Made by a program: the position numbers and the translations under genes. 54,317 bases of DNA from Candidatus Rokubacteria bacterium 13_1_40CM_68_15 (GTDB taxonomy: Bacteria; Methylomirabilota; Methylomirabilia; Rokubacteriales; CSP1-6), in the NCBI GenBank assembly GCA_001917585.1, contig MNEG01000101.1:1-54317 (forward strand), read 5' to 3'. The notes below the pieces were generated by a model that saw only the letters and a program-made list of their open reading frames with translations, searched no databases and was not told the origin of the DNA. This document shows positions 27,172 to 36,300 of this stretch, piece by piece (positions within the stretch are counted from its first letter, which is position 1; each line of letters starts with the position of its first letter).

Positions 27172-29306
27172 GCCGTGGCCAGGCGCGTGATCACGGCGAG
27201 GCGGAAACGCGCGAGCAGCCGTCGCCACCTCGAGGGATTCTGGACGACCCGTACCTCGTAGAACGAGGGACAGAGCACGGCGGCATGCGCGACCTCGCCG
27301 CAGACGCCGCAGCCCACACACGTCTCGTCCACGTGGGCGATCGGATCGTCCTTGAGCGGATCGGGGCTCTCGGCGAGCGTCAGCGACGGGCAGCCGTTGA
27401 GCCGGATGCAGGAGTGATCCCCGGTGCAGACGTCGGGATCGACGCCGAAGCGCGGCTGCACGACTTCGGCACCGGCGGCGGCGCGTTGCCGGCGTAGCGG
27501 TCGCTCACGCCGCTGGCGCTCGAGCTGGCATTCGCCGCGCGCCACGATCACCTTCAGGCCCTCGTAGCGCGTGGTCAGTGCCTCGCGCAGCGTGCCGAGC
27601 ATCTCGGCGATCCGGTAGGAGTTCACCGTGCGGATCCAGCGCACGCCCACGCCGCGCAGCGCTTCCGGGATCGTCATGCCGGTGGGCTCCCCCCGCGGAT
27701 TGGTCCCGGTGGAAGGCACGTGGTGCTGGCCGGTGGCAGCCGCGTAATTGTTGTCGAGGATGACGAGCACCGAGTCCTGCTTGTTGAACATGGCGTTGGC
27801 CACGCCGTTGCCGAGCCCGTTGTGCCAGAAGCCACCGTCGCCCATCACCGAGATCACGCGCTTGCCGAAATTCGGCGCCACCGCGCTGGACGACGCCAGC
27901 CCCATGCCGTAGCCGAGCACGGAATTGCCGACGTTGAACGGCGCCTGCGTGGAGAACGTACTGCAGCCGATGTCGTGGGCGACGTGCGTATCCCCGATCG
28001 CGGGCTCCTGCGCGCGCAGGATCTTCATGGCGCTGAACACCGGCCGCTCGGGGCACCCCGTGCAAAACGTCGGCGGCCGCTTGGCGATCGGACGTGGCAG
28101 GACCGCGCGCACACTGTCCTGGTGGCCGGTTAGCCGTCGATAGCGCTCCGCGATGAGCGAGGCGCTGAGCGCGCGCGGCTCGGCGCTGGTCAGGAAGCGC
28201 ATGAGGCCGCGGATGACGAGCTGAGGCACGTACTCCCCGTGCGGGGACAGCACGTCCTTGCCGTGGATCTCGACGTCGAGCCGTGCATCGTGGGCCAGCG
28301 CCTTCAGCTCCTGCTCGATGTAGTTCGGCATCCCCTCTTCGACGACGAGCACGTGCCGCTTGCCGCGCAGGAACCCGATCAGCTCCTCGGGCACGGTCGG
28401 ATGCAGCACGTTGAGCACGAGCAGGGGCACCGGCGTATGGCCGTGGGCGTCGGCCAGGCCGAGCACGTGGAGCCCGCGCAGCGTCGTGTTCCAGAGCCCG
28501 CCTTGCATGACGATGCCGAGGTGCTCTTCCTCGCCGCGGTGATGCTCGTTCAGGCAGCGCTCCGCGATGTAGCGGCGCGCGGCCGGCAACCGCTGCTCGA
28601 ATTTCTGCGCCTCCATCGCGTAGGTGAACGGCGGCAGATTGATGCGCTCGATGCTGAAGCTCGGGCGCTGGAGCGGCGACAGCATGCTGATGGCCGGGCG
28701 CACGTTGTCGCGGCACGGAAGCTCGCCGCGCATGTGGCAGGCCCGGATGCGGATACAGAAGAAGACCGGCTCGTGACACGCCTCGGAGAGGCCGAAACCC
28801 TCCTCCACGAACCGCGCGAAGGAAGGGAGACTGTTCTTTGGATCGATGAGAGGAACACTCGATTTGAGCGCCGCCGAGTGGGTGCGTTCCTGGAGGATGC
28901 TGGCGCCCTCTCCATAATCCTCGCCGATCACGATCAGCCCGCCACCGACCACACCCGCGGACGCGACGTGAGAGAGGGCATCGGAGGCGACGTTGGTGCC
29001 GACCACCGACTTCCAGGTGACGGCGCCCCGCATCGGATAGTTGATGGATGCCCCGAGCAGGGCGGCCGCCGCCGCCTCGCTGCCCGACTGCTCGAAGTAA
29101 ATCCCCATCGGCTTGAGCAACGGCTCATTGGCGTCGGCCAAGACGTCGAGCAGATGGGAGATGGGGGCGCCTGGATAACCGCCGACGTAGCTCACGCCCG
29201 ATTGAAGGAGCGCCTTGGTGATCGCGAGAATGCCCTCACCACGCAGAACTCCGCCCGCCCCGTAGCCGAGCTGCTTGACGTCCTCGGCGAAGGTCCGCTC
29301 GCCCAT
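27168..29306 (-). CDS. iorA: Indolepyruvate ferredoxin oxidoreductase alpha subunit
   Basis: Thiamine-diphosphate and iron-sulfur subunit of the aryl-pyruvate oxidoreductase. Seen: 712 residues. The pyrimidine-binding domain starts near SYVGGYPGAPISHLLDVLAD. The TPP motif is VMGDGGFWHNGLGNG with the downstream NN in VILDNNYAAATGQ. A C-terminal ferredoxin-like domain (about 630-690) has CTGDHSCIRLNGCPSL and CVGCGVCGEVAHAAVLCP. Cytosolic. Start ATG 29306; the 160 bases upstream carry no clear promoter. Fits a catabolic role with the Liv importers nearby. Confidence 0.95.
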   Translation of the reverse strand: MGERTFAEDVKQLGYGAGGVLRGEGILAITKALLQSGVSYVGGYPGAPISHLLDVLADANEPLLKPMGIYFEQSGSEAAAAALLGASINYPMRGAVTWKSVVGTNVASDALSHVASAGVVGGGLIVIGEDYGEGASILQERTHSAALKSSVPLIDPKNSLPSFARFVEEGFGLSEACHEPVFFCIRIRACHMRGELPCRDNVRPAISMLSPLQRPSFSIERINLPPFTYAMEAQKFEQRLPAARRYIAERCLNEHHRGEEEHLGIVMQGGLWNTTLRGLHVLGLADAHGHTPVPLLVLNVLHPTVPEELIGFLRGKRHVLVVEEGMPNYIEQELKALAHDARLDVEIHGKDVLSPHGEYVPQLVIRGLMRFLTSAEPRALSASLIAERYRRLTGHQDSVRAVLPRPIAKRPPTFCTGCPERPVFSAMKILRAQEPAIGDTHVAHDIGCSTFSTQAPFNVGNSVLGYGMGLASSSAVAPNFGKRVISVMGDGGFWHNGLGNGVANAMFNKQDSVLVILDNNYAAATGQHHVPSTGTNPRGEPTGMTIPEALRGVGVRWIRTVNSYRIAEMLGTLREALTTRYEGLKVIVARGECQLERQRRERPLRRQRAAAGAEVVQPRFGVDPDVCTGDHSCIRLNGCPSLTLAESPDPLKDDPIAHVDETCVGCGVCGEVAHAAVLCPSFYEVRVVQNPSRWRRLLARFRLAVITRLATA

Positions 29307-29438
29307 TCGGGCCTCATTCTGGCATAGGTGCCGGGAGTTTGCGATGTAGCGGGGAGCGGTTTCGCCGCGCGCGGGAAATCTGGGGCGTCGTTTCGCGTCC
29401 TGCCGCGAACGCAGGTCATGGTCCCGGGCGCACGGTGG

Positions 29439-29444
29439 TAGTAT
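29439..29444 (+). promoter_or_regulatory. Possible -10 of tRNA-Leu
   Basis: TGG-TAGTAT, an extended -10-like hexamer, ends 23 bases before the tRNA. The -35 position holds only a weak match. Confidence 0.3.
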
Positions 29445-29467
29445 GACCCCCCATTCTCCAAGCGCGT

Positions 29468-29555
29468 GCCGGAGTGGAGGAACTGGCGATACTCGCGGGT
29501 CTCAAAAACCCGTGCCCGCAAGGGCGTGTGGGTTCGAATCCCACCTCCGGCACCA
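29468..29555 (+). tRNA. tRNA-Leu (anticodon CAA), CCA encoded
   Basis: Class II tRNA of 88 bases. The acceptor stem pairs gccggag (29468-29474) with ctccggc (29545-29551), discriminator A, then cca. The anticodon arm cgggt/acccg encloses the loop ctCAAaa, with anticodon at 29503-29505. A long variable arm and the T-loop ggttcgaatcc are present. Reads UUG leucine codons. Confidence 0.95.
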
Positions 29556-29579
29556 ATTCCTTCTAAACCCTCGCCTTTC

Positions 29580-29608
29580 TTGACATCATTTCAACGTGCT
29601 TGTAGGGT
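29580..29608 (+). promoter_or_regulatory. Promoter of tRNA-Ala
   Basis: Perfect -35 TTGACA (29580-29585), a 17-base spacer, and TAGGGT (29603-29608) as a weak -10, twelve bases before the tRNA. It would let tRNA-Ala be made independently of tRNA-Leu. Confidence 0.6.
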
Positions 29609-29620
29609 GAGTCGTCGCGT

Positions 29621-29696
29621 GGGGCTGTAGCTCAGTTGGGAGAGCACAAGGCTGGCAGTCTTGGGGTCAGGGGTTCGACTCCCCTCAGCTCCACCA
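29621..29696 (+). tRNA. tRNA-Ala (anticodon GGC), CCA encoded
   Basis: Class I tRNA of 76 bases. The acceptor pairs ggggctg with cagctcc (one G-T pair), discriminator A and cca follow. D stem gctc/gagc. The anticodon loop ctGGCag has its anticodon at 29654-29656. T arm aggggttcgactcccct. Reads GCC/GCU alanine codons. Confidence 0.95.
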
Positions 29697-29703
29697 AGCT
29701 CTG

Positions 29704-29737
29704 ACGCGGGGTTACGGATCGTTCCGTAGCCCCGCGT
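29704..29737 (+). terminator. Strong hairpin after tRNA-Ala
   Basis: Fifteen-base arms (acgcggggttacgga and tccgtagccccgcgt, one G-T wobble) around a four-base loop, eight bases after the tRNA. There is no T-tract, so termination or 3'-end processing is likely but not certain. Confidence 0.6.
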
Positions 29738-29856
29738 CCTGTCAACTGACGGAAACTCTGACGCTTTCGTGCGGGTTGACGGGAGTCGCTTGACAACCCC
29801 GGCTCCCGGGCCCCAAAGTTCTTTCATTATTTGATTATGCGTCGACCTGTTTCGCG

Positions 29857-31959
29857 ATGATTTACCGACTCTTTACGTTCCCGAACTCCACGGTCACCGG
29901 TCTGCTCCAAGCGCTGCCGGACAATTATCAGTGCGTCACCCTTCGGGAAGGTGGCGACTCGGTGATCACGGGACCTGGTGTGGTGGTCGTCGCCACCTCC
30001 ACAGAGCTCGAAGCCGCGCTCTTCGTCAGGCGGCAGCACCCCGCCATCGAGATCGTGACGCTCACGGAATCGGAGACGCCGTCGGCACCGGGCGAGGTCA
30101 TCTACGCCGCGCTGGCTCCGAGCTTGCCGATCGCCGTCATCACCCAGGCACTGGCCAACGCCTACGTGCAGGCGCAGCTCCGGGAGGAGCAGGAGCGCAC
30201 GAAGAGCCACCTCGCGCGGCTGACCACGGAGTTCCAGGACCTGAACGCGATCGGCATCCGGCTGTCGGCGGAGCGCGATACCGCCAAGCTCCTCGATCTG
30301 ATCGTGGCGAAGGCTCGCGAGATCACCTACGCGGACGCTGGCTCCCTGTACCTCGTCGAGCCCGGGGACAGCGGCGAGCCGATGCTGCGCTTCACCATCG
30401 TCCAGAACGACAGCATCCCGACGCCGTTCAAGGGCTACGGGATCGAAGTCAGCTCCAGCAGCATCGCCGGCCACGTGGCGCTCAGCGGCCAGCCCCTCAA
30501 TCTCGACGACGTCTATGCGCTTCCGCCGGGATCGCTGTTCGCCCCCGACCGGACGCACGACCGCCAGATCGGGTACCGCACGAAGTCCATGCTCGTCGTG
30601 CCGCTCAAGACGCCCGACGGTCGCGTGATCGGCGTGCTGCAGCTCATCAACTGCAAGCGTGACCGCGCGCAGCGCTTCACCAGCCGGGACGAGATCGAGC
30701 GTGACGTGCGGTCGTTCCCGGCGCGCTTCGAAGACCTCGCCTGCTCCCTCGCCTCGCAGGCCGCCGTCGCGGTCGAGAACAGCCGGCTCTACGCCGAGCT
30801 GCAGGCAGCGATGGCTCGGCTGGAGGCATCGCAGCACAGCACCATCCAGGCCGAGCGCCTGCGCGCGCTGGGCGAGATGGCGGGCGGGCTCGCCAACGAT
30901 TTCAACAACACGCTGGCCGCGATCCTCGGCCGCGCTCAGCTCTTGCTGACGCAGAGCGATGACACCGAAGTCCAGCGGCAGCTCCGGGTCATCGAGCAGG
31001 CGGCGCTGGACGGCGCCCGGACGATGCGACGCATGCTCGAGTTCAGCCGCACGCGGGGGCGCCGGCCGTTCCAGCCGGTGGACTTCAACCAGGTCGTGAC
31101 CGACGCGATGGAGCTGACCCGGGGCCAGTGGCGCGACGACGCGCGGGCGCGCGGCATCGCCTATGACGTCCGCATCGAAAAAGCGCCGGCGGCGGCCGTC
31201 CTCGGAGACCGGTACGAGCTGGGCGAAGCCCTGACGAACGTGATCGTCAACGCGCTCGATGCGATGCCGTCAGGCGGACGGCTGACGGTCCGGACCACGA
31301 TCGACGCCAATCACGTCGTGGCGTCGGTCATCGACTCCGGCTTCGGGATGACCGAGGCGACGCGCGCCAAGATCTTCGAGCCGTTCTTCACCACCAAGAC
31401 GGACAAGGGCAGCGGGCTCGGACTGAGCGTCACCTACGGCATCGTGTCGCGTCACGGGGGCACGGTCGACGTGGAGAGCAACCCCGGCGAGGGCACCAGC
31501 GTGACGATCTGCCTGCCCGCCGCGCCCGAGGTGCCGGCGCCGGCGAAGACCGTGGCGGCGGGATCACGGATCCTCCTCATCGGCGAAGACGCCAACGGTG
31601 ACGGAGAAACGCACGTGAGCGGACTCCTGGCCGACGCGCTGTCCGCGGAGGGTCACCACGTCGTCGAATGCGCCGATGGCGACCGCGCCCTGGCCGTGTT
31701 CGACGAACAGGGCTTCGATCTCGTCATCACGGAGCTCGAGACGCCCGGTGTCTCGGGCTGGGACGTGGCCCGAATCGTCAAGACCGCGCGTCCGGAAACG
31801 TCCGTCGTGCTCGTGACGGGTTGGGGTGACCGGGTCGACATCGACGCCGCCAAGCGGCGCGGCGTGGATCTCGTGGTGACGAAGCCCTTCGCCGTTGACG
31901 AGATGGTCACGATCACCCGTCGCGCGCTGTCCGCCCGCCGCCAGTCACCTTTGCGCTGA
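29857..31959 (+). CDS. GAF-domain hybrid histidine kinase homologue lacking both phospho-acceptor residues
   Basis: Cytosolic sensor-kinase homologue of 700 residues with no membrane segments. An uncharacterised N-terminal module (1-105) precedes a short coiled coil, then a GAF domain (about 130-310). The HisKA region reads LGEMAGGLANDFNN, where relatives have AHDFNN: the phospho-acceptor His is Asn (N347). The ATPase domain is intact: NVIVNALDAMPSGG, DSGFGMT, FEPFFTTK, GSGLGLSVTYGIV. The C-terminal receiver (570-695) has DLVITELETPGVSGWD, so the acceptor Asp is Glu (E626), while the Lys in VTKPF is kept. It cannot run a normal phosphorelay; a pseudokinase, or one with a Glu-locked receiver, is possible. 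The start has no clear SD; a TTGACA lies at 29790-29795. The end overlaps the next gene by 47 bases. Confidence 0.9.
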   Translation: MIYRLFTFPNSTVTGLLQALPDNYQCVTLREGGDSVITGPGVVVVATSTELEAALFVRRQHPAIEIVTLTESETPSAPGEVIYAALAPSLPIAVITQALANAYVQAQLREEQERTKSHLARLTTEFQDLNAIGIRLSAERDTAKLLDLIVAKAREITYADAGSLYLVEPGDSGEPMLRFTIVQNDSIPTPFKGYGIEVSSSSIAGHVALSGQPLNLDDVYALPPGSLFAPDRTHDRQIGYRTKSMLVVPLKTPDGRVIGVLQLINCKRDRAQRFTSRDEIERDVRSFPARFEDLACSLASQAAVAVENSRLYAELQAAMARLEASQHSTIQAERLRALGEMAGGLANDFNNTLAAILGRAQLLLTQSDDTEVQRQLRVIEQAALDGARTMRRMLEFSRTRGRRPFQPVDFNQVVTDAMELTRGQWRDDARARGIAYDVRIEKAPAAAVLGDRYELGEALTNVIVNALDAMPSGGRLTVRTTIDANHVVASVIDSGFGMTEATRAKIFEPFFTTKTDKGSGLGLSVTYGIVSRHGGTVDVESNPGEGTSVTICLPAAPEVPAPAKTVAAGSRILLIGEDANGDGETHVSGLLADALSAEGHHVVECADGDRALAVFDEQGFDLVITELETPGVSGWDVARIVKTARPETSVVLVTGWGDRVDIDAAKRRGVDLVVTKPFAVDEMVTITRRALSARRQSPLR

Positions 31960-32728
31960 CCCACTCCCGCAGGCGCTCGCCGAGCGATCGCACGTCGCAG
32001 GGCAGGCGGTGGCGGAACTTCGCCGCGAACCGGGCGTTGGCGGCCCGCCGATCGGCGAGGTCGCGCCGTTCGACGTCGCGCCGCGCGAAGTCGGTCGTGC
32101 GTGTCCCGCCGCCGCGGTGGTGGAAGGGAGCGTGCACGACGTAGCAGCGGCGCCCGCGCTCCCGCACGGCCAGCGAGAGGTCCTTGTCGTAGCAGTGGTA
32201 GAACCCGTACCGTTCGTCGATTCCGCCGATCGCCTCCATCAGGGCTCGAGGCAGGAGCATGCAGACACCGTCCACGACGGCGACTTCCTCGGACGGTGCA
32301 CGGACGGTCGGGGCGTCGGCCAGGGTGTGGACGATCGTGCGACCGACGTACGTGCCGTCACGGCGAACGCGCTTGACCCCGTACAGGCCGGTGAGGCCGG
32401 TGTCGCTCGCTCTGAAGGGCGCGAGCAGTCGCTCGAGCCATGTCGGCTCGAGCATCTCCGTGTCGTTGTGGAGCAGGCAGATGAACTCGGTGTCGGCCAG
32501 CCGCCACGCGCGGTTGTACGTGGCGAGGACGGACTGGTTGGTCGCATTGCGCTCGAAGCGCAACGGGTAGGGATAGGGACAGCGTCCGAAGAACTCGGCC
32601 GTGCCGTCGGTGGAGCCGTTGTCGATCACGACCAGGGCAAAGGGCTCGCGGCTCGCCCGCAGGCTGTCCAGGCACGCGCGCGTCAGGGCGAGCTGATTGA
32701 AGACGGACATGACGAGCGTGACGCGCAC
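31913..32728 (-). CDS. Family 2 glycosyltransferase
   Basis: GT-A inverting glycosyltransferase, probably adding a sugar to a surface polysaccharide. Seen: 271 residues. The nucleotide-sugar fold starts VTLVMSVFNQLALTRACLDS, then VVIDNGSTDGTAEFF, with a D-x-D-like LLHNDTEMLEPTWLERLL; GGIDERYGFYHCYDKDLSLA follows. Last gene of the CDP-sugar set, four bases after rfbH. Antisense overlap of 47 bases with the kinase homologue. Confidence 0.9.
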   Translation of the reverse strand: MRVTLVMSVFNQLALTRACLDSLRASREPFALVVIDNGSTDGTAEFFGRCPYPYPLRFERNATNQSVLATYNRAWRLADTEFICLLHNDTEMLEPTWLERLLAPFRASDTGLTGLYGVKRVRRDGTYVGRTIVHTLADAPTVRAPSEEVAVVDGVCMLLPRALMEAIGGIDERYGFYHCYDKDLSLAVRERGRRCYVVHAPFHHRGGGTRTTDFARRDVERRDLADRRAANARFAAKFRHRLPCDVRSLGERLREWVSAKVTGGGRTARDG

Positions 32729-32732
32729 GGCG

Positions 32733-34037
32733 TCAGCGCGCGAAGAAGGCGGCGAACACTTCCAGAATATAGTCCAGCATGGCCGGCGTGAGCCCGGGGT
32801 AGACCCCGAGGAAGAACGTCTCGTTCATCACGGTGTCGGAGCTGGTGAGCTCACCCACGACCCGATGGCGAATGTCACGGAACCCGGGCTGGCGCAGCAC
32901 GTTGCCGGAGAACACCAGGCGCGTCTCGATCCGCCGTGACTCGAGAAACCGCACGAGCTCGAGCCGCGACAGACCGCCGCGGACGGTGATGGGGAAGCCG
33001 AACCAGGCCGGATCGGCGGCCGGTAGCGAGCGGGGCAGCAGCAGCCGGTCCTCGAAGCCTCGGAGGCCCTCGTACAATCGCCGGAAGTTGGCCCGGCGGC
33101 GGGCGCAGAAGTCGGGCACTTTCTCGAGCTGGGCCAGCCCGATGGCGGCCTGCATGTCGGTGACCTTCAGGTTGTAGCCGAGATTCGAGTAGATGTACTT
33201 GTGATCGTAGCCGGCCGGCAGATCGCCGAGCTGCCACTCGAAGCGCTTGCCGCACGTGTTCGATTGGCCGGGAGCGCACCAGCAGTCGCGTCCCCAGTCC
33301 CGCATCGACTGGGCCGCGCGATTGAGCCCGCTGCGGTTGACGATCACGCCGCCGCCCTCGCCCATCGTCATGTGGTGCGCCGGGAAGAACGAGAGCGACG
33401 CCATGTGGCCGAACGTCCCGACCAGGCGGCCATCCCACGTCGAGCCGAGCGCGTCGCAGCTGTCCTCGAGGAGGAAGAGGCCGTGGCGCTCGGCCAGCGG
33501 CACGAGGCGACCGAGATCGAACGGATTGCCGAGCGTGTGGGGGAGCATCAGCGCGCGCGTTCGCGGCCCGATCGCCGCGGCCACCGCCTCCGGGTCCACG
33601 TTGTAGGTTCCGAGCTCGCAGTCGACGAAGACGGGCACGAGCCCGTTCTGCACGATCGGCGTCAGCGTGGTGGGAAACGTGACGGCGGGGGTGATGACCT
33701 CGTCACCGGGCAGGAGCCGGCCCTCCACCATGCGCGACGTCAGGGCCGACACCATCACGAGGTTGGCCGACGAGCCCGAGTTCACGAGTAGGAAGTCGGC
33801 GGCGCCGAAGAACTTCCGCATCTCCTTCTCGAAGCTCTGCCCGTACGGCCCGGCCGTCAGCCAGAAGTCGAGCGCCGACTCGACGAGATTGGTCAGCTCA
33901 CGATCGTCGTAGACGCGGCCGGCGTAGTTGATCTTCGTCGTCCCCGGCACGAACGGCGCGGGGGCGTGGGCAACCGCATAGTACTCGCGGACGAGGTCGA
34001 GGATCTGGCGGCGGAGCGCGTCCGCGCGGTCCATCAC
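32733..34037 (-). CDS. rfbH: CDP-4-dehydro-6-deoxyglucose 3-dehydrase (RfbH/E1/DdhC), 2Fe-2S and PMP dependent
   Basis: Starts C-3 deoxygenation of CDP-4-keto-6-deoxyglucose on the way to 3,6-dideoxyhexoses. Seen: 434 residues of the DegT/DnrJ aminotransferase fold. The PLP Lys is replaced by His in SFFPAHHMTMGEGGG, the hallmark of E1. The iron-sulfur ligands fit C-X57-C-X-C-X7-C: the Cys in LEDSCDALGS, then CWCAPGQSNTC. Start GTG 34037 or ATG 34034, overlapping the epimerase stop. The reductase partner (E3/AscD type) is not in the window and must be elsewhere if the pathway is complete. Confidence 0.93.
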   Translation of the reverse strand: MMDRADALRRQILDLVREYYAVAHAPAPFVPGTTKINYAGRVYDDRELTNLVESALDFWLTAGPYGQSFEKEMRKFFGAADFLLVNSGSSANLVMVSALTSRMVEGRLLPGDEVITPAVTFPTTLTPIVQNGLVPVFVDCELGTYNVDPEAVAAAIGPRTRALMLPHTLGNPFDLGRLVPLAERHGLFLLEDSCDALGSTWDGRLVGTFGHMASLSFFPAHHMTMGEGGGVIVNRSGLNRAAQSMRDWGRDCWCAPGQSNTCGKRFEWQLGDLPAGYDHKYIYSNLGYNLKVTDMQAAIGLAQLEKVPDFCARRRANFRRLYEGLRGFEDRLLLPRSLPAADPAWFGFPITVRGGLSRLELVRFLESRRIETRLVFSGNVLRQPGFRDIRHRVVGELTSSDTVMNETFFLGVYPGLTPAMLDYILEVFAAFFAR

Positions 34038-34498
34038 CCGTGGCGGAGGTCCCAGCGATACGGGATCTTCGGCGTGGCCGGGTCGAGCCGTTCGATCTCG
34101 GCCGGGTCGTGGGGCTCGGTGGCGCAGTTGGCCACGATGGCGGGCACCGCGCCCACGCCCTTGAAGCCGTTCCAGACGCCGGGCGGGATCGTGACGAGCG
34201 CGTAGTGGCCCTCGCCCACGAACAGCTCCATCAGCACTCCCCGCGTGGCCGAGTCGCCGCGGTCGTCGTAGAGAACGAGCTTCACCGTCCCGACCACCAC
34301 GGCGTAGTTGAGCGTCATGCGCCGGTGGAGGTGCCAGCCCTTGACGACACCGGGATAGATCATCGAAAAGTAGATCTCGCCGAACTTCTCGAAGTGCGGG
34401 TCGTCGGCGCGCAGCATGTGCATGATCATGCCGCGCTCGTCGGGAATGCGCCGCAGCGGGCGGACGCCAACACCCGCGATGGCCGGCCGCTCGGTCAC
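34034..34498 (-). CDS. dTDP-4-dehydrorhamnose 3,5-epimerase-like cupin
   Basis: Small cupin related to RfbC; likely epimerises the keto-sugar made by the neighbours. Seen: 154 residues from GTG at 34498, overlapping the dehydratase stop (GTGA). Core motifs are [34 protein letters not shown] with the His pair, [11 protein letters not shown] and [13 protein letters not shown]. Shorter than RfbC (about 180 residues), as in the WxcM-like/sugar-epimerase subgroup, so stereochemistry is uncertain. Confidence 0.85.
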   Translation of the reverse strand: MTERPAIAGVGVRPLRRIPDERGMIMHMLRADDPHFEKFGEIYFSMIYPGVVKGWHLHRRMTLNYAVVVGTVKLVLYDDRGDSATRGVLMELFVGEGHYALVTIPPGVWNGFKGVGAVPAIVANCATEPHDPAEIERLDPATPKIPYRWDLRHG

Positions 34499-35481
34499 CG
34501 TGCCTCCGCCAGGAACGCGCGATACCACGCGATCGTGCGGGCGAGGCCGGCGTCGAGGGCGAGGCGCGGCGTCCACCCGAGGAGCTTGCGGGCGCGGCTC
34601 GCGTTCAGGTACTGGTCGCGGATTTCTCCCGACGCCTCGTTGCGGATGTCCGGCCGCAAGTCCGTCCGGCCGAGCAGGCCCAGGACCCGCTCGACGATGT
34701 CGAGCACGCTTTGCGGCTGCTCGTAGGAGATGTTGAGCGCCTCACCGGCCACGTGGTCGCCCTCGGCCAGCGCCTCCGCCACCAGCAGGTAGGCGTCCAC
34801 GGCGTCCTCGACGTAGAGATAGTCGCGGATGAGCCGGCCGTCGGAGCGGATCACCGGCCGCTCGCCGAAGAGGGCGGACCGGATCGTGCCGGGCACGATC
34901 CGATTCCAGTTGAGATCGCCGCCGCCGAACAGGTTGCCGCAGCGGGTGACGGCCACGCGCACGCCGAAGGTGGACCAGTAGGACCGGGCGATCAGGTCGG
35001 CCGCGCTCTTCGAGACGTCGTAGGGATGCCGGCCGACGAGCGGAGCCGTTTCGTCGTAGGGCAGCGTCTCGTGATCGCCGTACGCCTTGTCGCTGGAGGC
35101 CACCACGACCCGCCGCACGGTGGGCACGCGGCGGGCCGCCTCGAGGACGTTCCACGTGCCCTTCACGTTCGTCTCGAAGGTGGAGAGCGGCGCGCGGTTG
35201 GCGATCCCGACGATCGTCTGGGCCGCCAGGTGGAACACGCACTCGATCTCGTACTCAGCCAGCACCCGCTCGACGAAGAGATAATCGGCGACGTCGCCGG
35301 ACGCCACGTCGATGCGCTCGACGATCCGCTCGCAGACGAGCCGGCTTCGGGGAACTCCGTCGCGGACGATGGCGACCACGTGGGCACCCCGTGCGAGCAG
35401 CGCCTCGACGACCCAGCCGCCGAGAAGGCCGGTAGCGCCGGTGACGAGGACCGGACGATCTCGCCAGACATCAGACGCCAT
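34495..35481 (-). CDS. rfbG: CDP-glucose 4,6-dehydratase-like SDR enzyme
   Basis: NAD-dependent conversion of CDP-glucose to CDP-4-keto-6-deoxyglucose. Seen: 328 residues. Extended SDR fold with [40 protein letters not shown] (typical of RfbG), catalytic Ser/Tyr/Lys in ASSDKAYGD and [14 protein letters not shown], and [23 protein letters not shown]- or dTDP-sugar dehydratase is possible in principle, but the flanking rfbF and rfbH favour CDP-glucose. Overlaps the rfbF end by 11 bases. Confidence 0.9.
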   Translation of the reverse strand: MASDVWRDRPVLVTGATGLLGGWVVEALLARGAHVVAIVRDGVPRSRLVCERIVERIDVASGDVADYLFVERVLAEYEIECVFHLAAQTIVGIANRAPLSTFETNVKGTWNVLEAARRVPTVRRVVVASSDKAYGDHETLPYDETAPLVGRHPYDVSKSAADLIARSYWSTFGVRVAVTRCGNLFGGGDLNWNRIVPGTIRSALFGERPVIRSDGRLIRDYLYVEDAVDAYLLVAEALAEGDHVAGEALNISYEQPQSVLDIVERVLGLLGRTDLRPDIRNEASGEIRDQYLNASRARKLLGWTPRLALDAGLARTIAWYRAFLAEAR

Positions 35482-36259
35482 CCGGCCACACCTTCCAGGG
35501 CGGCCGCGGGCGCTGCCACGCCTCGGTCAGATGCTGGAGGTCCCGCGGCGTGTCCATGCACTGCCAGTAGCCGTCGTGCGGATACATCTCGAGCTGACCG
35601 TCCTTGGCCAGCCGCTCGAGCGGGTCACGCTCGAGCACACAGCCATCGTCAGCGGAGAGGTATTCGAAAAACGCGCGCTCGAAGACGAAGAAGCCGCCGT
35701 TGATGAAGCCGTTCGAGACCGACGGCTTCTCGCTGAACTCGACGACGCGCGTGCCGCTCGACACCAGCTCACCGAAGCGCGAGGGCGGCCGCACGCCGGT
35801 GACGGTGCCGATACGGCCGTGGCTCTCGTGGAACGCCAGCAGCTTGCCAACGTCGATGTCGGCAACGCCGTCACCGTACGTCAGCATGAACCGCGGGCCG
35901 TCCACGTAGCGCTCGACCCGCTTGACGCGGGCGCCCGTCAAGGCGGACGTACCGGTGTCGACCAGCGTCACGGTCCAGGGCTCCACCGCCCTGCCCCCGT
36001 GCAGCGTGAGATGCGAAGGGGCGCCGAGGCGAACCGTCACGTCGCGGGTCATCGCTTCGTAGTTCAGGAAGTACTGGCGGATGGACTCGCCCTTGTAGCC
36101 GAGCGCGAGGACGAACTCGCTGAGTCCGTGGTGCGCGTAGATCTTCATGATGTGCCAGAGGAGCGGGCGGCCGCCGACCTCGATCATCGGCTTGGGGCGG
36201 AACTCCGTCTCGTCACGCAGCCGTGTGCCGAGACCGCCGCACAGGACGACGACTTTCAT
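35471..36259 (-). CDS. rfbF: Glucose-1-phosphate cytidylyltransferase
   Basis: Makes CDP-glucose from CTP and glucose 1-phosphate, the entry to CDP-deoxyhexoses. Seen: 262 residues. The nucleotidyltransferase motif [20 protein letters not shown] is followed by [29 protein letters not shown] and the catalytic-site [13 protein letters not shown]. First gene of rfbF-rfbG-epimerase-rfbH-GT2. Gap of 41 bases from livF upstream, so it may share the liv transcript. Confidence 0.94.
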   Translation of the reverse strand: MKVVVLCGGLGTRLRDETEFRPKPMIEVGGRPLLWHIMKIYAHHGLSEFVLALGYKGESIRQYFLNYEAMTRDVTVRLGAPSHLTLHGGRAVEPWTVTLVDTGTSALTGARVKRVERYVDGPRFMLTYGDGVADIDVGKLLAFHESHGRIGTVTGVRPPSRFGELVSSGTRVVEFSEKPSVSNGFINGGFFVFERAFFEYLSADDGCVLERDPLERLAKDGQLEMYPHDGYWQCMDTPRDLQHLTEAWQRPRPPWKVWPDGV

Positions 36260-36300
36260 GCGCTCGAAGATAGCACAGGGCCTGCGCCGGCCCGGCGCTC

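Noticed and set aside
29591-29827. Minus-strand ORF with GSRTPDPKTASLVLSQLSYS
   Set aside because: This is the well-known spurious translation of the antisense strand of tRNA-Ala and its flank, not a gene.
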